Positions 21,393 to 30,256 of a DNA stretch of 64,000 nt are shown piece by piece. Source of the DNA: Shewanella psychromarinicola (lineage in GTDB: Bacteria > Pseudomonadota > Gammaproteobacteria > Enterobacterales > Shewanellaceae). The stretch lies in assembly GCF_003855155.1 (NCBI RefSeq), contig NZ_CP034073.1:4960001-5024000 (forward strand), in the 5' to 3' direction. The position numbers and the translations under genes are program-made. Within the stretch, counting starts at the first letter, position 1, and each line of letters starts with the position of its first letter. The notes beneath the pieces were generated by a model. That model saw only the letters and a program-made list of their open reading frames with translations. It was not told the origin of the DNA and searched no databases.

Positions 21393-21488
21393 TTAACGTT
21401 TCATGGCGAATATACCGCCACGTAAAACGGTTACATCAGCAAACCAAGTGTTTTGCCAATAAAATTTGCTGTTACCTGTATAAGACAT
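21393..21488 (-). CDS. 31-residue peptide of unknown function
   Basis: A short frame beginning MSYTGNSKFYWQNTWFADV and ending GGIFAMKR, rich in aromatic residues (two Trp, three Phe, two Tyr). I do not recognise it. It looks real rather than accidental: AGGAGA is placed seven nt before the ATG; a good promoter lies about 170 nt upstream; and a perfect terminator ends the transcript. There is no Cys, so it is not a disulfide peptide, and it lacks the Glu-x3-Tyr of PqqA. There is no obvious signal peptide. It could be a leader peptide, a modified-peptide precursor or a small regulatory protein; the flanking genes (purine permease, M17 aminopeptidase) are not typical RiPP enzymes. Confidence 0.6.
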   Translation of the reverse strand: MSYTGNSKFYWQNTWFADVTVLRGGIFAMKR

Positions 21489-21659
21489 GGTCTTCTCCTG
21501 AATAATGTAAAGTTGCATAAACCTAGTAAAGCTTGGCTCGATTCCCTGGAACGTACATTTCTCAAATCCATTGAGACAACTTGTCACTCAGATCCTTGGA
21601 GGCTATATCCATCCTGGATTAACTAGAGCCGACAACCACAATGCTTGTCGACCCGATGA
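21489..21659 (-). promoter_or_regulatory. Long structured 5' leader of the 31-residue peptide gene
   Basis: About 165 nt between the probable transcription start and the ATG. On the minus strand it contains GACAA...TTGTC with a 9-nt loop (about 21631-21651), a second GACAA/TTGTC pairing near 21575-21585, and CTCAA...TTGAG. The length and pairing potential suggest a regulatory leader; it matches no riboswitch that I know. Confidence 0.4.
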
Positions 21660-21687
21660 ATTATACCGAACTGTAATTAAATTACAA
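21660..21687 (-). promoter_or_regulatory. Sigma-70 promoter of the 31-residue peptide gene
   Basis: On the minus strand TTGTAA (21682-21687), 16-nt spacer, TATAAT (21660-21665). The perfect -10 box lies in the gap between the aminopeptidase gene and the peptide gene. Confidence 0.65.
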
Positions 21688-21828
21688 GTATTATCGGCTT
21701 TAATTCACAAAAAACGCATTAAAAGTGACTTTATTACATTAAACCCGGATTATAATTATGTAATTATATTGTAAATAGCATGTTTTATTTATATTAAAAT
21801 CTATAATATCATGCACTTAATAAGGTAT

Positions 21829-23373
21829 TTACCACAACTTAGACAAGTGTAATAAAGCAACCAAAGGGCTTGCCGTTGGCTTACCATAGAGAGGATCGCC
21901 CTCAACAGCACTGCCAGCAATATCAATATGAGTGAATGCCAGTGTTGTTTGCATTAGTCCAGAGGCTTTTATTAAGAATGCTGCAGGATATTGATGTCCG
22001 CGAGCCGTAATTGAAGACGGTCCATTATTAGAAGACACCACATCGGCAACGCCATTTTTATCGGCAACCTTGTCAAAATCCTCAGTGCGTAAGCGAGAGA
22101 CCTCGAACGGCTCACCCCATAATTCACCCACGTCTGCTAATAATGCGGCGACGCCTTGCTGTTTAGCGGCGCTATTTTCAACTAATGCTGGATAACCACC
22201 GTACGCGCGCACGACGTGACCGGTTAATGTTGCCAACGAAAATAATTGTGGATTCACAGCTGTTTGTGCCTGTATACGCAAATGTGATAACAAGTCAGCT
22301 AACACTAAACGACCTTCGGCATCAGTATTACCTATGCGAACTCGTACACCCGCATGGCTAGTAATAATTTCATCGGTGACAAACGCATCACTGCCGATAC
22401 TATTTCTAACCAACCCAAGCTCTGCAACCACTTTGATACCTTTAGGTTTAAGTATCGACAATGCTTTCATTAATCCGGCGACAGCAGCTGCACCGCCTTT
22501 ATCACGACTCATACCTGCCATAGAACCGGCCACTTTAATGTCAGCCCCGCCAGTATCGTAAATCACCCCTTTGCCCGCAAAGAATAACGTTTTTGTTATT
22601 GTTCCTTCGCCAACATATTCAAGCTTTACCACTCGAGGATGATGACGTTCAACCCCAAATGAGCTTCTGCCAACCGCACTCAATAGGGGATATTGCGCCT
22701 TCAACTGCTCCACTTGATCAATCACAGACACAGCTAAACCGCTATCAGCAAAAGCATCAATACAATATTGTGCAAACCCAATAGCGGACATCCGCTCAGG
22801 CTCTGTACCGCAGAGATCGCGTGCCAACACTCGCCCGGACTCCGCAGCATTAAGTAACATACTGTGTGCCGATGTATTCAATAATCCGATAGCCTCTAAA
22901 CTTGGTAGTAATGACTTTGCTTCTCGCGCCTCTAAGGGTTGCCATAGCTCTTGCCCACACGCCAATGCTGCAACTTGTTCTGCATAGACAAAACGTTTAT
23001 CGCTCACGGCGGGGACCACTAACAAAGGTTTAATGGCTCCCGCTGCTTTGGCAATGGCAATACCTTCTCGGGCGGCTTTAGCAAAAATTCTGACATCGCT
23101 GTACTCGTTAACGCTATCGGTCACGGGCGAGATAATCAAGCGACCGCCGGCTAAGCCAGATGCAAATAATAGTGTTGCACTTTTACCGACACGCATATCG
23201 ATTTGACTGGCGTGCGCCGCCAGTAAACTGATTTCATCTTGCTTAATCTCAGCCAAACTTGTCGCGACGACGACTACCGCATCCCAACCTTCACCTTCAA
23301 AAATGGCTTCATCACTGGCGACATCAATAATGGGCACTTGAAATGCAGTAACAGCTTTGTTTGCTTGGTTCAT
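21829..23373 (-). CDS. M17-family leucyl aminopeptidase (second copy, PepA-like)
   Basis: Cytoplasmic bimetal aminopeptidase that removes N-terminal residues. 514 residues: variable N-terminal domain, then the catalytic domain with GKGVIYDTGGADIK, SRDKGGAA and the metal/active-site signature [14 protein letters not shown]. All visible metal-binding residues are kept. It differs clearly from the canonical PepA at 58.7-60.2 kb, so the window carries two M17 paralogues. Divergent from pepD with 182 nt between, so two peptidases flank one promoter region. Confidence 0.9.
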   Translation of the reverse strand: MNQANKAVTAFQVPIIDVASDEAIFEGEGWDAVVVVATSLAEIKQDEISLLAAHASQIDMRVGKSATLLFASGLAGGRLIISPVTDSVNEYSDVRIFAKAAREGIAIAKAAGAIKPLLVVPAVSDKRFVYAEQVAALACGQELWQPLEAREAKSLLPSLEAIGLLNTSAHSMLLNAAESGRVLARDLCGTEPERMSAIGFAQYCIDAFADSGLAVSVIDQVEQLKAQYPLLSAVGRSSFGVERHHPRVVKLEYVGEGTITKTLFFAGKGVIYDTGGADIKVAGSMAGMSRDKGGAAAVAGLMKALSILKPKGIKVVAELGLVRNSIGSDAFVTDEIITSHAGVRVRIGNTDAEGRLVLADLLSHLRIQAQTAVNPQLFSLATLTGHVVRAYGGYPALVENSAAKQQGVAALLADVGELWGEPFEVSRLRTEDFDKVADKNGVADVVSSNNGPSSITARGHQYPAAFLIKASGLMQTTLAFTHIDIAGSAVEGDPLYGKPTASPLVALLHLSKLW

Positions 23374-23555
23374 AAAAAATCCTTAATCAATGGGTATACC
23401 GGTAGATTGATGGGTTCATAATTATTTACAGGTTTTGTGGACTAAACCTTGGCAAATTGATGTCGCAATATCAAGTAACCGCGCAGAATATGTTAAAATA
23501 AATGACATTATATTTTGTGTCGTATATCGACTAAATTCATCTTAGAGGGCGTTTC

Positions 23556-25019
23556 GTGACTGCATTAACTCAATTATATCCTCAGCCTCTTTGGCAATGG
23601 TTCGAACAAATTTGCGCTATTCCACATCCATCAAAACATGAACATGCGTTGTCGCAACACATTCAACAGTGGGCAAAAGCCCAAGGCCTTGAGGTTGTTG
23701 AAGACAAAGTAGGTAATTTAATCATCCGTAAGCCTGCCACTGCTGGAATGGAAAACTGTAAAATAGTGGTATTGCAAGCACACATTGATATGGTGCCACA
23801 AAAAAATACTGACAAAGTACATAACTTTGAAACGGACCCAATTGAAGCCTATGTTGATGGTGATTGGGTTAAAGCCAGAGGGACAACGTTAGGATCAGAT
23901 AACGGCATTGGTATGTCTTCAGCGCTTGCGGTATTAGGCAGTAAAGACATCAAGCATGGGCCACTGGAAGTACTGCTCACCATTGATGAAGAAGCCGGTA
24001 TGACAGGTGCTTTTGGTTTAGAAGCAGGTTACCTTGATGCAGACATCTTGATCAACACCGATTCTGAACAAGAAGGTGAAATTTACATGGGTTGTGCAGG
24101 CGGAGTTGATGCACATATCAGCGTACCTATGTCATGGCAAGCCCCTGAACACACAAATAGCAGTTTTCAGCTGACATTAGCTGGACTTAAAGGCGGTCAT
24201 TCAGGGGTGAACATTCACCTTGGTCGCGCCAATGCAAACAAACTACTTGCCCGCTTTTTGTTTAAACACAGTGATGAACTGGCATTAGAACTTGTCAGCT
24301 TTAGCGGTGGCTCATTACGTAATGCCATTCCGCGTGAAGCCCATATCAGCTTTATGCTTCCTGCTGAAAATGTTGATAAATTACATCAAGCGATGGAGGC
24401 TTTCCAAGCATTAGTAAGACAAGAGCTCGCGCTCGTCGATCCAGCAATGGTGCTCAGCCTAGAGTCCATTGACGCCCCCACCAAAGTGATGGATGAAGAG
24501 GCACAAAATACCTTAATCGACTTATTGCATGCGAGCCCTAACGGCGTGATCCGCATGAGTGATGAAGTTCAAGGTGTGACTGAAACCTCGCTTAATATCG
24601 GCGTGATCAGTACCGAAGATGAAAGCGTTGAAGTCTTGTGTCTTATTCGCTCGCTAATCGATTCTGGTCGTGAAGAAGTCACAGGAATGCTCACCGCTCT
24701 GACTAATTTGTCGGGTGCAAGCATTGACCTAAGTGGTGCTTATCCCGGTTGGAAGCCAGATACAAGCTCACCCATTATGGCGATTGTGCGTGAAACTTAT
24801 AACGACATTTATAAAAAAGACCCAACCATCATGGTGATCCATGCTGGTCTTGAATGTGGCTTATTTAAACAACCTTATCCACTTATGGACATGGTCTCAA
24901 TTGGGCCAACCATTCGCTATCCCCATAGCCCTGATGAAATGGTCAACATCACCACCGTTGGTCAGTACTGGCAATTGCTACTTGCGGTACTAGAGCGTAT
25001 TCCAGCTAAAGATGCTTAA
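23556..25019 (+). CDS. pepD: Aminoacyl-histidine dipeptidase PepD (peptidase D, M20 family)
   Basis: Zinc-dependent cytosolic dipeptidase that cleaves Xaa-His and other dipeptides. 487 residues from a GTG start at 23556, with AGAGGG upstream; the N-terminus LYPQPLWQWFEQICAIPHPSKHE matches the family. Metal ligands are in LQAHIDMVPQ, LGSDNGIGMSSA, IDEEAGMTGA, NTDSEQEGE and the C-terminal YPHSPDEMV. Followed by a two-way terminator shared with the convergent dinB. Confidence 0.96.
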   Translation: MTALTQLYPQPLWQWFEQICAIPHPSKHEHALSQHIQQWAKAQGLEVVEDKVGNLIIRKPATAGMENCKIVVLQAHIDMVPQKNTDKVHNFETDPIEAYVDGDWVKARGTTLGSDNGIGMSSALAVLGSKDIKHGPLEVLLTIDEEAGMTGAFGLEAGYLDADILINTDSEQEGEIYMGCAGGVDAHISVPMSWQAPEHTNSSFQLTLAGLKGGHSGVNIHLGRANANKLLARFLFKHSDELALELVSFSGGSLRNAIPREAHISFMLPAENVDKLHQAMEAFQALVRQELALVDPAMVLSLESIDAPTKVMDEEAQNTLIDLLHASPNGVIRMSDEVQGVTETSLNIGVISTEDESVEVLCLIRSLIDSGREEVTGMLTALTNLSGASIDLSGAYPGWKPDTSSPIMAIVRETYNDIYKKDPTIMVIHAGLECGLFKQPYPLMDMVSIGPTIRYPHSPDEMVNITTVGQYWQLLLAVLERIPAKDA

Positions 25020-25059
25020 TCCGTTTTAGTGATGACGTTATCAACAAAATAAACAAATT

Positions 25060-25085
25060 AAAAGGCGACAATAATGTCGCCTTTT
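25060..25085. terminator. Bidirectional terminator between pepD and dinB
   Basis: Arms AAAAGGCGACA and TGTCGCCTTTT around ATAA, between the convergent genes; it serves pepD on plus and dinB on minus. Confidence 0.9.
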
Positions 25086-25106
25086 AATTTTTGTATTGTT
25101 CCAGTG

Positions 25107-26186
25107 TTAAAACTGTAAATCGAGCTGGGTGATTTTATCCGCACCATTATCTGTCGCTGCCAACGTCACGTCGGCTAAACCAACACTCACGCCAATCAAA
25201 CGAATACCCCGCCCTTGGCTACGCTGCAAAGCTTGTTGCAGCAAGTCATGAAACAAGTTAATCGAAATCTCATCACTGCGATGCTCGATTGTGGTCTGTT
25301 TAAAATCATTAAATTTAAGCTTAACAACCTGTTTGTGGATCTGTCGGTCTTTAGCACTGCGATGTACCCGAGCACTGAGTTCTTGAATAAGCTGTGGTAA
25401 CACTTGATGACATTGTTCTAAGGTAAAAATATCCTTGGCTAAGGTGGTTTCAACCCCAACAGACTTACGCACTCGGTGTGGACTAATTTGCCTTGAGTCG
25501 ATCCCTTGTGCACGCTCAGCCAACACATGGCCAAATTTACCGAAAGCCTTAATTAATTGAGCCTTAGGATATTGTTGCACGTCATAACAAGTGGTTAAGC
25601 CAATATCGGCTAACTTTTTTGAAGTAACCTTGCCAACGCCAGGAATTTTACTCAGTGGCAAGTCTTTTACAAAATCACTAATTTGATTAGGGGTGATCAC
25701 ATATTGACCATTGGGCTTATTTAAATCGGAAGCGATTTTGGCTAAAAACTTAATCGGTGCAATACCCGCTGAAGCCGTTAATCCTGTGGCCTCAAAAATA
25801 TCGTTGCGAATGGCTTTAGCAATTAATGTGGCACTGCCTTGGTGAACGTTGCAATCGCTGACATCAAGGTAAGCCTCATCTAAAGATAATGGCTCAACGA
25901 GATCTGTGTATCGATGAAAAATCTCACGAATTTGCAATGAAACCGATTTATACACTTCCATGCGTCCAGGCACTAAAATTAACAGCGGACACAACTGCAG
26001 TGCATGATAACTGGACATCGCGCTACGCACCCCAAATTGACGGGCCTCATAACTGCATGTGCTTATTACACCTCGGCGATCACTTCTGCCACCGACAGCA
26101 ATAGCTTTGCCTCGTAGTTCAGGAAAATCTCGCATTTCAACGGCAGCGAAGTAGCAATCCATATCGATGTGAATGATTTTACGCAT
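25107..26186 (-). CDS. dinB: Translesion DNA polymerase IV DinB
   Basis: Y-family error-prone polymerase that bypasses lesions during SOS. 359 residues. The N-terminal catalytic motif is [15 protein letters not shown] (metal Asp8), the second acidic pair is D103-E104 in SLDEAYLD, then the helix-hairpin-helix region ([15 protein letters not shown]) and the little-finger domain follow. It ends ITQLDLQF, a possible beta-clamp-binding tail (QLDLQF resembles QLxLF). A clear LexA box lies 40 nt upstream. Confidence 0.96.
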   Translation of the reverse strand: MRKIIHIDMDCYFAAVEMRDFPELRGKAIAVGGRSDRRGVISTCSYEARQFGVRSAMSSYHALQLCPLLILVPGRMEVYKSVSLQIREIFHRYTDLVEPLSLDEAYLDVSDCNVHQGSATLIAKAIRNDIFEATGLTASAGIAPIKFLAKIASDLNKPNGQYVITPNQISDFVKDLPLSKIPGVGKVTSKKLADIGLTTCYDVQQYPKAQLIKAFGKFGHVLAERAQGIDSRQISPHRVRKSVGVETTLAKDIFTLEQCHQVLPQLIQELSARVHRSAKDRQIHKQVVKLKFNDFKQTTIEHRSDEISINLFHDLLQQALQRSQGRGIRLIGVSVGLADVTLAATDNGADKITQLDLQF

Positions 26187-26225
26187 TCTATGACCATCAT
26201 CATTAACTCAATTACCATGATGATA

Positions 26226-26241
26226 CTGTATATATAAACAG
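26226..26241 (-). promoter_or_regulatory. LexA (SOS) box of dinB
   Basis: CTGTTTATATATACAG on the minus strand matches the LexA consensus CTGT-N8-ACAG with the preferred AT-rich centre, about 40 nt before the dinB ATG. Confidence 0.92.
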
Positions 26242-26265
26242 TATTCAATCATTGTCTCACTGACA

Positions 26266-26291
26266 CAAAAAAGCCCAAACTCAGTTGGGCT
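26266..26291 (-). terminator. Terminator of the bacterioferritin operon
   Basis: Arms AGCCCAA (26272-26278) and TTGGGCT (26285-26291), followed on the minus strand by TTTTTT. It lies 33 nt after the second bacterioferritin stop. Confidence 0.88.
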
Positions 26292-26323
26292 TTAGTAAAT
26301 GGTAACCTGTATCAATGGATACG

Positions 26324-26791
26324 TTACATTTTGGTCTGTAAATAATTCTGTAAACCAACCATCTCAATCAGACCTAATTGCTTTTCTAACCAGTACATGT
26401 GATCAGACTCAGTGTCATCCAACAACACCTCTAAAATTTCGCGAGTTTGATAATCACTTTTGTCTTCGCATAGCGCGATCACCTTACGTAAATGATCAGC
26501 AACATGATATTCATAGGCTAAATCACTTTTAAACATTTCTTGCACATCTTTACCAATGTTCAACGCTTCACGACTGGCAACATCGGGAGTGCCTTCAAGA
26601 AATAAAATCCGTTGGACTAATTTAGCAGCATGCAACTTTTCGTCGTCTGACTCGTGCAAAATTCGGGTATACAGTTCGTTGAATCCCCAGTCTTCGTACA
26701 TATGAGCATGGACGAAATATTGATCCATGGCAGACAACTCGCCGGTTAATAAACTATTTAGTGCATCGATGACTTCTGGATGGCCTTTCAT
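26324..26791 (-). CDS. bfr: Bacterioferritin, ferroxidase-type subunit
   Basis: Iron-storage shell subunit, 155 residues. The ferroxidase ligands are present: E18, Y25, E51, H54, E94 and the E128/H131 pair (one residue later than in E. coli). Residue 52, the haem-ligating Met in E. coli Bfr, is Lys here. So this subunit should oxidise iron but not bind bridging haem in the usual way. It follows the other bfr gene by 12 nt, and the two very likely make mixed shells, as described for BfrA/BfrB pairs in other bacteria. It ends NYLQTKM as is typical. Confidence 0.94.
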   Translation of the reverse strand: MKGHPEVIDALNSLLTGELSAMDQYFVHAHMYEDWGFNELYTRILHESDDEKLHAAKLVQRILFLEGTPDVASREALNIGKDVQEMFKSDLAYEYHVADHLRKVIALCEDKSDYQTREILEVLLDDTESDHMYWLEKQLGLIEMVGLQNYLQTKM

Positions 26792-26803
26792 GATAATTTC
26801 CTA

Positions 26804-27274
26804 TTAGTCGTTAATTTGTGATTGAAGATAATTTTGAATACCCGTTTGATTGATAAGCTCTTGTTGCGACTCAATCCAATCTAAATGTTCTTCTTCATCT
26901 TCGAGTAAATCTTCAAATAAATCGCGGCTAACATAATCTTGCTGAGTTTCGCATACCTTAATGGCTTCACGCAAAAGCGCAATTTGTGCTGTTATAGCCG
27001 CCAGATCGCAGTTGAGCATTTCTTCAGCATGCTCACCGATACGCAATTTATCTAATTGTTGCAGATTAGGTAAACCTTCAAGAAACAATACACGTTCAAT
27101 CAGCTTATCAGCATGCTTCATGTCTTCAATCGATTTTTTATATTCTTTCTCATTAAGCTTTTCCAATCCCCAATGTTTAAACATGCGTGCATGTAAAAAG
27201 TATTGGTTAATGGCAGTCAGCTCACAGGTAAGTACTCGATTGAGTTGGCTAATGACTTTAGGATGACCTTTCAT
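26804..27274 (-). CDS. bfr: Bacterioferritin, haem-binding subunit with altered ferroxidase site
   Basis: Iron-storage shell subunit, 156 residues, first gene of the operon. Met52 (DMKHAD) is kept, so haem can be bound between subunits. In contrast, two ferroxidase ligands differ from E. coli Bfr: residue 51 is Asp and residue 94 is Ile (CDLAAIT) in place of Glu. E18, Y25, H54, E127 and H130 remain. It is complementary to the downstream paralogue. A perfect Fur palindrome and a CRP/FNR-like site lie upstream. Confidence 0.94.
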   Translation of the reverse strand: MKGHPKVISQLNRVLTCELTAINQYFLHARMFKHWGLEKLNEKEYKKSIEDMKHADKLIERVLFLEGLPNLQQLDKLRIGEHAEEMLNCDLAAITAQIALLREAIKVCETQQDYVSRDLFEDLLEDEEEHLDWIESQQELINQTGIQNYLQSQIND

Positions 27275-27296
27275 AGTAATACCCTCGATAAATAAC

Positions 27297-27310
27297 GTGA
27301 TCTAGATCAA
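27297..27310 (-). promoter_or_regulatory. CRP/FNR(EtrA)-like site before the bfr operon
   Basis: TTGATCTAGATCAC on the minus strand matches the FNR pattern TTGAT-N4-ATCAA with one mismatch and also resembles half of a CRP site. It is only about 23-36 nt before the ATG, so it would repress or lie downstream of the promoter. Confidence 0.4.
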
Positions 27311-27376
27311 TTACAAATAGAATAAAACACTATAGGGGAAAAGGCAAATTTTCCTTTCTTTTCACACACTTACTAT

Positions 27377-27391
27377 TGATAATCATTATCA
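27377..27391. promoter_or_regulatory. Fur box upstream of the bfr operon
   Basis: TGATAATCATTATCA is a perfect 7-1-7 inverted repeat identical to the Fur core consensus TGATAAT-N-ATTATCA. It lies about 103 nt upstream of the first bfr ATG and about 115 nt from nqrM's stop, so bfr is the target. Confidence 0.88.
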
Positions 27392-27431
27392 TTATAACTA
27401 AGATTTGTAACTCACTAGTAATACACAAACA

Positions 27432-27457
27432 TAAAAAAAGCCTTCAAAATGAAGGCT
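27432..27457 (-). terminator. Terminator of the nqr-apbE-nqrM operon
   Basis: Arms AGCCTTC (27439-27445) and GAAGGCT (27451-27457) followed on the minus strand by a seven-T run, 50 nt past the nqrM stop. Confidence 0.88.
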
Positions 27458-27506
27458 CTTTACAAAGCATTAGTTTGGTAACCTAGGCTTTAAATGACAA
27501 ACGTCG

Positions 27507-27731
27507 TTAAATAATTCGATTTTGATTAAGCAACTCATTTCGAGCTTGCTCTTTTTCCATACGGCGTTTGCGGCTATCACATGGGTCGTCACAGTCACAC
27601 GCCTTCTCAATACCTAAAACGCCTAAGCCACCACAACTGCCTGCTACGGCTTTCTTCTTTACAATATAACCCACAGACATAAATAAAAAGAACAATAATA
27701 ATACTACAAACGCTGCAATAAATGTGCTCAT
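27507..27731 (-). CDS. nqrM: Na+-NQR maturation protein NqrM (DUF539)
   Basis: Small membrane protein needed to mature the Na+-translocating NADH:quinone reductase, thought to deliver iron to the NqrD/NqrE site. 74 residues from the ATG at 27731: one N-terminal membrane helix (FIAAFVVLLLFFLFMSVGYI), then a cysteine-rich cytoplasmic segment (GSCGGLG, KACDCDDPCDSRKRR). An upstream in-frame start at 27743 adds four residues. It is the last gene of the nqr cluster, after apbE. Confidence 0.93.
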   Translation of the reverse strand: MSTFIAAFVVLLLFFLFMSVGYIVKKKAVAGSCGGLGVLGIEKACDCDDPCDSRKRRMEKEQARNELLNQNRII

Positions 27732-27767
27732 CACAAACTCCAATTAACTCATTTAGATTAGGGTACT

Positions 27768-27802
27768 ACTAGTTGAATCAATCAGTCGTTTAATCAACTA
27801 GT
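27768..27802 (-). other. Stem-loop between apbE and nqrM
   Basis: Perfect 9-bp arms ACTAGTTGA (27768-27776) and TCAACTAGT (27794-27802), loop 17 nt, with no T-run. It is likely an mRNA stability or processing element inside the operon. Confidence 0.55.
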
Positions 27803-27817
27803 TTAAAAATAAGGAAC

Positions 27818-28840
27818 CTACTCAAGATACGATTTAAACGCATCGCTGTAATAGACCTGATATCCCTGCTCTTGCTTCTCAATTAACATTACGGCTAAAT
27901 TTTTCTCTCTAGCAAGTGTCAATGAAGCTTGTGTACCTAACACCATCATGGCCGTTGCATATCCATCCGCTGTCATACAACTAGAGTGTAACACGGTTGC
28001 AGAAGCAAGTTGATGCTTTATCGGGTAACCGTTACGAGGATCAATTAGATGTGAAAAGCGTTCGCCATTGTCTTGATAAAAGTTACGATAATCACCCGAT
28101 GTTGCTAATGACATAGTCCCGGGCTCAATCACTTGCTGCACCGCTTGTCCTTCGCTTGTTGGCTGTTCTACTGCAACTCGCCAGGCGACATTATGGGCTT
28201 TAGTGCCTTTAACATTCAGTTCACCACCAATTTCGACTAAATAACCAGACACGTGATATTTGTCTAATATTGATGCAATTTTATCGACACCAAACCCTTT
28301 TGCTATTGAGGATAAATCAACATACAAGTCTGCATTGTGCTTAATTAATGTTAAGCCTTTTATCGACAGTTCCTTGATCCCCATCTTAGCTTTAGCGGCG
28401 TCAATTTGAGCTTGAGTCGGGATCGTTGTAGGCCGCTTATCGGGGCCAAACCCCCACAGGTTAATCACTGGCCCTAAGGTGATATCTAACGCACCATCAG
28501 TCTCTTGATAAAGACGCATGCCCTCTTTTATGACTTTAATAGTATCGGCCGATACTTTAACGCTTTGCTGTACTTGCAATTGATTAAACTTAGACAGTTC
28601 TGAGTCATGTCGGTAAGTCGACATTTGATTGTTAACCACGTCCAATGCCATATCAATTTCGGCTTGTAATAATTGTGGTCCTGGCAAGCTGCCATTGGGG
28701 ACCACTTTAATATGATAAGTGGTCCCCATGGTACTACCAGATAATGAAATAATCGGATCTGGTGAGCTGCAGCTACTGGTCAATAATATTGGCAGTAACA
28801 ATATTGGCAGTAACACTTGCTTGATTGATTTTACAGTCAT
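27818..28840 (-). CDS. apbE: FAD:protein FMN transferase ApbE (lipoprotein)
   Basis: Attaches FMN covalently to threonines of NqrB and NqrC in the periplasm. 340 residues with a lipoprotein signal (LLPILLTSSCSSPDP). Family stretches are GSTMGTTYHIKV, GALDITLGPVINLWGFGP, VDLSSIAKGFGVD, YLVEIGGELNVKG and SGDYRNF. The targets encoded just upstream both carry the expected SGAT acceptor motif. It lies between nqrF and nqrM on the same strand, with a hairpin before it. Confidence 0.95.
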   Translation of the reverse strand: MTVKSIKQVLLPILLLPILLTSSCSSPDPIISLSGSTMGTTYHIKVVPNGSLPGPQLLQAEIDMALDVVNNQMSTYRHDSELSKFNQLQVQQSVKVSADTIKVIKEGMRLYQETDGALDITLGPVINLWGFGPDKRPTTIPTQAQIDAAKAKMGIKELSIKGLTLIKHNADLYVDLSSIAKGFGVDKIASILDKYHVSGYLVEIGGELNVKGTKAHNVAWRVAVEQPTSEGQAVQQVIEPGTMSLATSGDYRNFYQDNGERFSHLIDPRNGYPIKHQLASATVLHSSCMTADGYATAMMVLGTQASLTLAREKNLAVMLIEKQEQGYQVYYSDAFKSYLE

Positions 28841-28867
28841 CTCAAATTTACACTTGTATTAAATGAA

Positions 28868-28928
28868 CAAAAAAAATTGCAGCGTGCAAGACTCGTGTTT
28901 GACCACCCTGTCTGCACTGCTGCAATTT
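28868..28928 (-). terminator. Probable partial terminator between nqrF and apbE
   Basis: On the minus strand arms AAATTGCAGC-type and GCTGCAATTT (28874-28888 pairing with 28913-28928, one bulge) are followed by a T-run. It would reduce readthrough from nqrF into apbE. Confidence 0.6.
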
Positions 28929-28962
28929 AATGACTTACATGTCAATGTTATAAGTTAACGCA

Positions 28963-30210
28963 TTAACCACCAAAATCATCTAATAAGATGTTTTCGTCTT
29001 CGACACCTAAATCTTTTAGCATACCAATAACCGCTGCGTTCATCATTGGAGGTCCACACATGTAAAACTCACAATCTTCTGGCGCATCATGGTCACGTAA
29101 GTAGTTTTCATACAATACGTTATGAATGAAGCCTGTATAACCAGTCCAGTTATCTTCAGCTTGCGGATCCGATAACGCTACATGCCATTTGAAATTTTCA
29201 TTTTCAGCCGCTAAGCCGTCAAAATCTTCAACGTAGAACATTTCACGTTGCGAACGCGCACCGTACCAGAAGCTAATCTTACGTTTAGATTTAAGACGCT
29301 TTAACTGATCGAAAATGTGTGAACGCATTGGGGCCATACCGGCACCACCACCAATGAATACCATTTCCGCATCGGAGTCTTTAGCAAAGAACTCACCAAA
29401 TGGACCAGAAATAGTCACTTTATCGCCAGCTTTTAAGCTCCAAATATACGAAGACATTTTACCACAAGGCAAGGTTAAATTACGTGGCGGTGGCGTAGCA
29501 ATACGCACGTTTAACATAATTATGCCAAACTCTTCTGGGTAGTTAGCCATAGAGTAAGCACGAATAGTTTCTTCGTCTACTTTTGATTCTAACTTAAAGA
29601 AACCAAAGTGTTCCCAATCGCCACGGTACTTATCAGGCACTTCAAACTCAGCATATTTAATATGATGAGCAGGCGCTTCAATCTGAATATAACCACCGGC
29701 ACGGAAAGGCACGGTTTCGCCATCAGGGATTTGCAGCTTAAGTTCTTTAATGAACGTCGCTTTGTTATCGTTAGAGACAACGTCACATTCCCATTTTTTG
29801 ATGCCGAATATTTCTTCATCAAGCTCAATTTCCATGTCAGTTTTCACGTTTACCTGACAAGATAAACGACACCCCTGACGGGCTTCGCCTTTACTAATGT
29901 GGTCAAGTTCAGTGGGTAGAATATCACCACCACCAGACATAATGTTGACACGACACTGGCCACAAGAGCCACCGCCACCACAAGCACTTGAAATGAAGAT
30001 ACCGTTGTCGGCTAAAACGCCAAGTAACTTGCCGCCAGCACCTGTTGTAATTGTTTTATCTGCGTTGCCGTTAATACCAATCATGATATCACCGCTTGCC
30101 ACCAGTTTTGATTTAGCGAATAAAATCACTAATACCAACACTAAGACAATCACAGTAAACATACTCACACCTAGATAGACATCTAGTGGAGTAGATTCAA
30201 GAATACCCAT
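28963..30210 (-). CDS. nqrF: Na+-translocating NADH:quinone reductase subunit F
   Basis: NADH-oxidising entry subunit of Na+-NQR. 415 residues: one N-terminal membrane helix ([19 protein letters not shown]), a 2Fe-2S ferredoxin domain with [10 protein letters not shown] and a fourth Cys (QGCRLSCQV), then FAD-binding ([11 protein letters not shown]) and NADH-binding ([14 protein letters not shown]) domains, ending with DDFGG. Last structural gene of nqrABCDEF. Confidence 0.97.
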   Translation of the reverse strand: MGILESTPLDVYLGVSMFTVIVLVLVLVILFAKSKLVASGDIMIGINGNADKTITTGAGGKLLGVLADNGIFISSACGGGGSCGQCRVNIMSGGGDILPTELDHISKGEARQGCRLSCQVNVKTDMEIELDEEIFGIKKWECDVVSNDNKATFIKELKLQIPDGETVPFRAGGYIQIEAPAHHIKYAEFEVPDKYRGDWEHFGFFKLESKVDEETIRAYSMANYPEEFGIIMLNVRIATPPPRNLTLPCGKMSSYIWSLKAGDKVTISGPFGEFFAKDSDAEMVFIGGGAGMAPMRSHIFDQLKRLKSKRKISFWYGARSQREMFYVEDFDGLAAENENFKWHVALSDPQAEDNWTGYTGFIHNVLYENYLRDHDAPEDCEFYMCGPPMMNAAVIGMLKDLGVEDENILLDDFGG

Positions 30211-30256
30211 TCACTTATCCTTAAAGGTTCAAATTAATGTGTCGACTCAGTGACTC

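Noticed and set aside
21393..21488. PqqA or another known RiPP precursor
   Set aside because: No Glu-x3-Tyr of PqqA, no Cys, and no radical-SAM, cyclase or modification enzyme among the neighbours.
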